Source: Lyophyllum atratum (Eukaryota; Basidiomycota; Agaricomycetes; Agaricales; Lyophyllaceae). From it: 64,000 nucleotides of DNA. The stretch covers positions 186,001-250,000 of the forward strand of contig JACGCN010000045.1 in the NCBI GenBank assembly GCA_014905825.1, written 5' to 3'. Shown in pieces: positions 58,037-64,000 of this stretch. How positions within the stretch are numbered: position 1 is the stretch's first letter; each line of letters begins with the position of its first letter. The notes under the pieces are model-generated. The model was not told the DNA's origin and did no database searches. It saw only the letters and a program-made list of their open reading frames with translations. Both the position numbers and the translations under genes were made by a program.

Positions 58037-61000
58037 ATGGACGACCCAGAATCGCCGCCGAACAATGACTTCTCCTGGCAGCGGGATCGGGTGCTGTGCG
58101 ACTGGGAAAGGTCGCTGGAACATGCACAGAATCTTCTGTTAGGTGGAAAAACAAATGCACGCGTTCAGTTCCTGCACGATGAGCTATTGTCGCTGGCAAA
58201 ACATGCAGGTCTGTAGTCTTTTGCATTTTGGGCGATCTGGATACCAACCCATCGTTACAGACCTAAATCTCACGCAAATCATGGACATCTTCAAGCTCCT
58301 TACTTTGACGTATCCTCGATATCCCGATAATGCATCGCGGGAGGCGGTCGAGGTGGTGGGCATGGAGTTGATCAGGAGAGATGAGATGCGCGGATTGCCT
58401 GACGGGACCCCCGACGAAGTCAAGCTAGGAGTGGCGGAGCAGATCCTTGTATGGCTGTCTAGTGAGGTCGCGCGTCTTGCGAAGCGTGGATCACCGAGGT
58501 CAGAGCCAGGTTCTGTCCCCATACTAGCGCTCGTTTGTTCAACCTTGCCCCCTTCATTCTCTAGCTCATACGCGTCTTCGGACCTGTTTGTACTCTTGAG
58601 TTGGTCCTGTGGAATATACACCGTGTGCGTGAAGGCCAGCCCTGAATTTTCGTCCACGAATGTTTGGCGTGTACTTGTGGGATCGATGGCGACGCTGCTG
58701 GACATGCTGAATGCCTCTACGAAGGCTAAAACCTCGATGCTGCAAGGAGCACTGGTGCGCGTCAGGCGTGCTCTGCGCTCGGTATGACGTTCTGGCAACT
58801 TAATTACGTCTAGGATTTCTGAGTTGACTATCCAGGCTCCGGAGAAACTACCGACATTGATTAGCACCTTGTTGGGAATATCAAAATCAAGCCAATCCCC
58901 GCTCAGGATGGTTCCACTCCTCGGTGTCGCCGTCAGCGTCCTCGTGCGCCTAAAGAATGTCGATGACGAGCCCTCTCAACGGTTACCCCAGGAACTCAAA
59001 GTAACTTCGTATCACACCCGTTTTACTATTGGCTGACTTCTTTTCAGGATGAGATCATCACTTCTTACGCTTCGAATGTGTTAATGTCAAAGGTCGCCGT
59101 CCCGTCTCACATTTCGGTATGCTTCAGAACCCAGTTTTATGACATAGTCTGACCTTTGTTGCCCTAGGATGCCTACAACGATTTTATCCGCAATTTTGTC
59201 TCCGAAAAGGACTTCACCGAGACGATACTCCCCACCATCGAAAAGGCACTCTTACGATCGCCAGAAATCTCTCTCCCCAGTTAGTACTTCCACTCCTCCG
59301 CTCAGAAAGTCATACTAAACTCGTCCCAGTCGTCTCCGATTTCCTCAAAGCCTACAACCATCCCCTCAACACCGACGCCTTCCGCCGCATCCTAACACAA
59401 ACCATCAACAGCGCGAAATCCAGCAATCCCCAAACTCGCACTAACTCAGTCCAGCTCTTCAAGATCCTCCTTCCCCGCCAAGCACCCGAAGACCTCTCCG
59501 CCCTCGCTCTAAACGAGCTCCTCGCCCTCCCAAAATCCGGCAAAACAGCGGGACCAGACCACCGAGTCGCCCTCTACTCAATGCTCGCCCTCCTCCCGCC
59601 CTCCCCATCCGTCTCAGGCGTCCTCATCCAAACCGCGACCCTACTCCTCGCAAAAGAGACCCACGAGGGGGCGACCGCCGTCCTTGCTAGCGCCTTACCC
59701 GCGCATATCATCTTCATCCTCACTTCAGGCCCGATCGCGTCGGAAACCACGCACCTCATCGCGAAGGAGATGGGCAGCGCCAAGCCTGGCGTGCGGCGCG
59801 CGTTCTGTGTGCTGGCGGGGAAGGTCCTTACGGGCGGGCTGGATTTCTCTTCGGGGCCTGCGTTCGAGTTTGCTAAAGCGATAGTACCGGCGTTGGAGGG
59901 GAGTCTGAAGATGGTGGCGGGTAATCCGGTAGGGGCGAGTGGAGGCCCGTTGGAGGCGTACATTGCGGCTGCGGTGCTGCTGGGGCCGCTGGCGCGGACG
60001 GGGAAGTTCAGTACGTTGGTGATGGTTGTGGTGGGGTGGGGTGGAGGCTGATGGTTTTTGGTGCTTTACAGATGATGTGATAACGAAGAATGCGACGCTA
60101 GGATCGATAGCGTCGGGGTCGACGAAGGCGTCGTTCTTGTTGTGGGATAAGGTGTATCAGAAGCTTACGGACCCTGTGGACGAGGCGTGGCTCCTCAAGG
60201 CTTGGGAGGCTGCGTTTACTTATTTCAAGGCGGAGTTCGCTAAGAGCGAGGTGCTTCGGTGAGTCTCTTCACCTGTACCTCCACTCCTACCGGGAAAACT
60301 GACCTATTTGGGCCGGCAGATCGCAGCTGGGTCTCGTGTTGATCCACCTGACTCTCGAGGGATCGACGCCTGAGGTCAGACGTGAGGTGAACACCGTCGT
60401 CGAGCGGTGCACGGCCCTCTTACCAGAACTTACCAACCGAGTCGTCCGGGACGGGCTCAACACCTTCCTCTCGCGTGGGATGCCGTCCTCAAAGCCTGCC
60501 ACCTCCGGCTCGACCGAAGAAACCACTGTGCCCTGGAACAAACACTCGCGGCTTTCCGTATTGCTTCTCAGTGTCGTTTCTTTCCCGGAGGAGACGGATC
60601 TGAAGATCAGAGAGAATATGATCGTGGAGTTGATCATTCTGGGACACCACCATTTGGTTTGTACGTACCTTTGTCCTGTTGCCCTATGCTATGACCTGAA
60701 GTTTCTGCACAGGCGGAAATTCACGCCAGACATGGATTGATCTGTGCCAGAGGGCCCGAGCGGATCCCTATGACTTGACCAACAAACACCTAGACAAGCT
60801 TCTTAAGCTCATTCTCGGTGCCTCGACCGTAGACGCCAAGGTATGTACAACTTCCCATTAGCGGCTATTAACAATGGCTCACGTCTTTTACAGTATGGCT
60901 TTGCAGACGCCAGCTACAGTGCCGTGAGCACGCTGGTGTTCGTCGCCCCGGAGCCCGTCCTCCCCCGCATTATGGAACAGCTGAAAGTGGATATCAACCC

Positions 61001-64000
61001 TGCTGTAATCAACTCCTTGACCGAGTCCGACATTGGAATCTGGTTGACGCCTGAGGGCACCACCTACACCGACGGTACGCCTCCTCTTCATGTCGGGACC
61101 ACATTGACTCATAACTTTCTCCAGTCCTCGCCGACAAGGGCGAAACCAAGATAAGCACGAAGGGCAAAGACCACGAAATCGCCAAATGGGAAGAAGAAAT
61201 CAGGAAGACTCTCGCCGCTAAGAAGGCTGCAGCCACCAAGACGCTTACAAAGCAGCAGCAGGCGCTCGTCACAGCGCGACTTGAGGAGGAGGCTAAGATC
61301 CGCCAGCACGTCGCTGGTATCCAGGCGAACCTCCGGCGTGGGCTGCGGTTTGTGAAGAGCCTGGTGGCTTCTGGGGTTCCGCAGTTCCGCGCCCAGATTT
61401 CGTTGGTGGCCTCGCTTTTGTTGGAAGGGGCCCTCGGTCGGGGAACGATTCTAGTCGGGAAAGAAGCTTTCGATACGTATCTGGTGCGTCGACCTGGGTC
61501 TCTTGTGGCATGGCCTTGGACTGATTTTGGAATACAGGAACTGGCGAAGTGCAGTTCTGAACGCCTTGACACCTTCCGCAGCTGGGTTGGAGTTGCGGCG
61601 CTTCGGAGTCTCAAGATAGAGGCAGTCCCAGAGGAGCTTCAGAGCGAGCCTTTGAATCGTAAGTCAAGCAATTCTGGGAATCTGTACGAAACTGACGGTT
61701 TTCTGGATCATTGCTATAGTTCTTTTATTACGTGTCTTATACCGCCTGCGGAGTCTTTCGGAACAAGCCCCCTTCGACGCTGCCACATTCTCGTATGCAT
61801 ACCCTCTGTTGGGACAGGTTCTACTTCAGGGTGGTATCGCCGTAGAGGAGGAGGAGGAAGCTCTGGAGCAGGTTGCTCTTTCCCTTGCGATCATCAAGTT
61901 CCACTGTGGCGAATGTATGCACTTTTCTACTATCCCATTCGTTTCACTCTGATAGTTTTCGAAAGTCTCGGACCCTGCATTCCCTCGCATTCAGACGATG
62001 GAAAAACTTCTCCACGTCATTCGACAACAGCCCAAGCTTAGCAAAGACGCCTCCTCTGCCCTTGTGGATCTTGGGGAAGCCGTACATTCGTCTGTATCCG
62101 ATGAGGAGCTGTCTGTCCTAATGCGGGGAACACTGATGCAGGAGGTGTATGTGCGGAATTCTTGCCTTCAAACTCTTCAAGTGAGTTCTACGTCGGGCGA
62201 TTTTGGAAGCTTTGCTAACGTAGCGATACTAGCCATTTGACTTGACCGATCTTGATTGGTCGCCGGAGCTACTGATAGCTTGCCATGACGAAGACGAACA
62301 GAATGCCAGATTGGCCCGCCATCTATGGGAGGATAACGGGCTTGACGTACCGGAACAATTCCTTGACGCACTGCTGCACTATCTGGGTACGATATATCCG
62401 TTTACCAGATTCGTGATATCTAATCATGATATAGGACATGACAACGCATATGTGCGTTCTAGCGTGGCAGCCGCTATCGCTGAGGGTGTCGAACACTGGC
62501 CTCAAACAATCCAAAAGACAGTCATCGACTTGCAAGACTTCTATCGAGAAAAGGTATGTAGTTCCTTCGTGTAGGAATCGCACACGGATTAACCCATTTT
62601 TCAGGCCAAAATCCTAGCACCAGAATTCGATCAATATGTATGTGTCGACAAATGTTAACTCGATACCTTTCATACTGATCTTACCACATTAGGGAATGGT
62701 CATCTCCCAGAGTCTCGATAGGACAGATCCCTGGCCAGCCAGGCTCGCGATTGCACGGACCTTCGAATTGCTCTCGCCCTCGTTTACACCAGATGAGATC
62801 GACCTTTTCTTCAAGTTCCTAATCCAAGACCAAGCTTTGGGTGACCGCATACCCGATGTTCGTCGCGGCATGCTCAATGCAGGGACATCCGTCATCGACC
62901 TTCATGGCGCCGAGCGTCTGGCGGTTCTCATATCGATTTTCGAGAACCACCTGGCTCAACCCACTCCGGCTACGGAAACCGACGACCATATCAAAGAAGC
63001 GGTCATCATCCTCTTCGGTCGCGTTGCCCGCCATTTGGACCCGAAAGATCCCCGGATACCCACCATCGTCGACCGCCTGGTCGAAGCTTTGAAAACCCCC
63101 GCAGAACAAGTTCAGATCGCGGTGTCCGATTGTCTATCACCGTTGGTCAAGCTGATGCGACCACGGCTTGCACAGCTGGTTGATAGCCTTCTCGACGATC
63201 TCTTGAACTCTCCTAAATACGCGACTCGCCGTGGTGCGGCATATGGCCTGGCAGGTGTGCTCAAAGGCACTGGGATTGCTGGAATTAAGGAGTTCGACGT
63301 CATCACTCGGTTGCGAGCAGCTACAGAGGACAAGAAACGCTACGAACCACGCCAAGGTGTCATGTTCGCCTTCGAGACGCTATCCAATACCCTCGGACGA
63401 CTTTTCGAGCCGTATATCACCTACGCTCTGCCCCTCCTCTTGACTCTCTTCGGCGACGCGACAGCCGACGTCCGAGAGGCCACCCAAGACGCTGCACGAG
63501 TGATCATGGGCAACATGTCCGGCTATGGGGTCAAGCTCATTCTTCCTTCATTGCTTGAGGGATTAGACGAGAAGCAATGGCGGACTAAAAAGGGTTCTAT
63601 CGAGCTTCTAGGCATGATGGCCTATTGTTCTCCTCGGCAACTTTCCCTATCTCTGCCCATCGTCATTCCCCGCCTCACCGGCGTTCTCACCGATTCGCAT
63701 GCCCAGGTACGGGTCGCTGCAAACAAGAGTTTGAAGCAGTTCGGCGAGGTGATCAGCAACCCCGAAATCCAGTCGCTGGTGCCTGTTTTGCTCAAGGCAT
63801 TGGTTGACCCTGCCAAAACGCCAAATGCCCTTGCCTCCCTCCTGAAGACGTCTTTCATGCATTATATTGACCACTCATCCTTGGCACTGGTAGGTGTCCC
63901 TCTTCTATTCGTTTCTCCTTTACTTAAGAACGGCATAGATCGTACCTATAATTACACGTGGTTTACGAGAACGTGGTGCCGATACCAAGAAGAAGGCCGC
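58037..64000 (+). CDS. GCN1: GCN1, activator of the Gcn2 eIF2-alpha kinase (5' part)
   Basis: Model join(58037..58208,58261..58498,58565..58781,58836..59000,59048..59116,59168..59279,59330..60010,60072..60258,60320..60660,60713..60840,60894..61074,61126..61493,61538..61658,61720..61914,61966..62180,62233..62386,62435..62553,62605..62637,62693..63889,63939..>64000), about 1651 residues in the window; whole GCN1 proteins are about 2600-2700. Gcn1 is a cytosolic HEAT-repeat protein that binds stalled or collided ribosomes and activates Gcn2 on amino-acid starvation. Seen: TYPRYPDNASREAVEVVG near the N terminus, the charged KWEEEIRKTLAAKKAA and KQQQALVTARLEEEAKIRQH block, and near the right edge the eEF3-like HEAT region (GYGVKLILPSLLEGL, WRTKKGSIELLGMMAYCSP, VIPRLTGVLTDSHAQVR, IVPIITRGLRER). 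The exon 9 donor (GTACGT) was chosen by phase to give GNSRQTWIDLCQ. The 3' part, with the Gcn2-binding RWD-binding domain, lies outside the window. Confidence 0.95.

Overview
This is nuclear DNA of a filamentous basidiomycete, most likely a mushroom-forming Agaricomycete; I cannot name the genus. The evidence is the gene structure: many introns of about 47-90 nt with GTRNGT donors, CTAAC/CTGAC-like branch sites and short acceptors. Several predicted proteins also resemble families I know only from Agaricomycetes (a WD40 protein starting MTT, a protein starting MGQYFK, and coiled-coil or low-complexity proteins of unknown role). Every spliced model below was built by hand from phase and donor/acceptor signals, and all complete models sum to a multiple of three.

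Positions 1-24 kb are gene-poor and look like accessory DNA. They hold a partial WD40 gene, a large lineage-specific gene (3279-6037), a small unknown gene, and a 25-exon coiled-coil gene (6997-12697) with three near-identical ~600-bp multi-exon tandem repeats. These are followed by a decayed TypA/BipA GTPase pseudogene, an AT-rich block of GTGTTTCT/AGAAACAC palindromes, and three same-strand paralogues encoding secreted Ser/Thr-rich wall proteins, two of them with GPI-anchor signals. An intron-containing tRNA-Lys(UUU) lies at 23.2 kb.

Positions 24.6-34.3 kb hold an HtrL/YibB-like type II membrane protein with a 787-nt intron, an F-box-like gene, and a second, 27-exon coiled-coil gene with three copies of a 63-residue, three-exon module.

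Positions 34.5-64 kb are a denser, conserved region. Geranylgeranyl diphosphate synthase and UTP20 (SSU processome) are head to head. Next come an unknown gene, a small GPI-anchored wall protein, a tandem pair of Mx-like dynamin GTPases, and the head-to-head pair CTK3 (CTD kinase gamma) and GCN1 (activator of the eIF2-alpha kinase; runs off the window). The conserved genes cover RNA polymerase II CTD kinase regulation, ribosome assembly, amino-acid starvation signalling and isoprenoid supply; nothing indicates they form one pathway.

The most unusual signal is compositional. In many exons of different genes, third codon positions start C-rich and become G-rich toward the 3' end of the exon, and the pattern restarts after the next intron.
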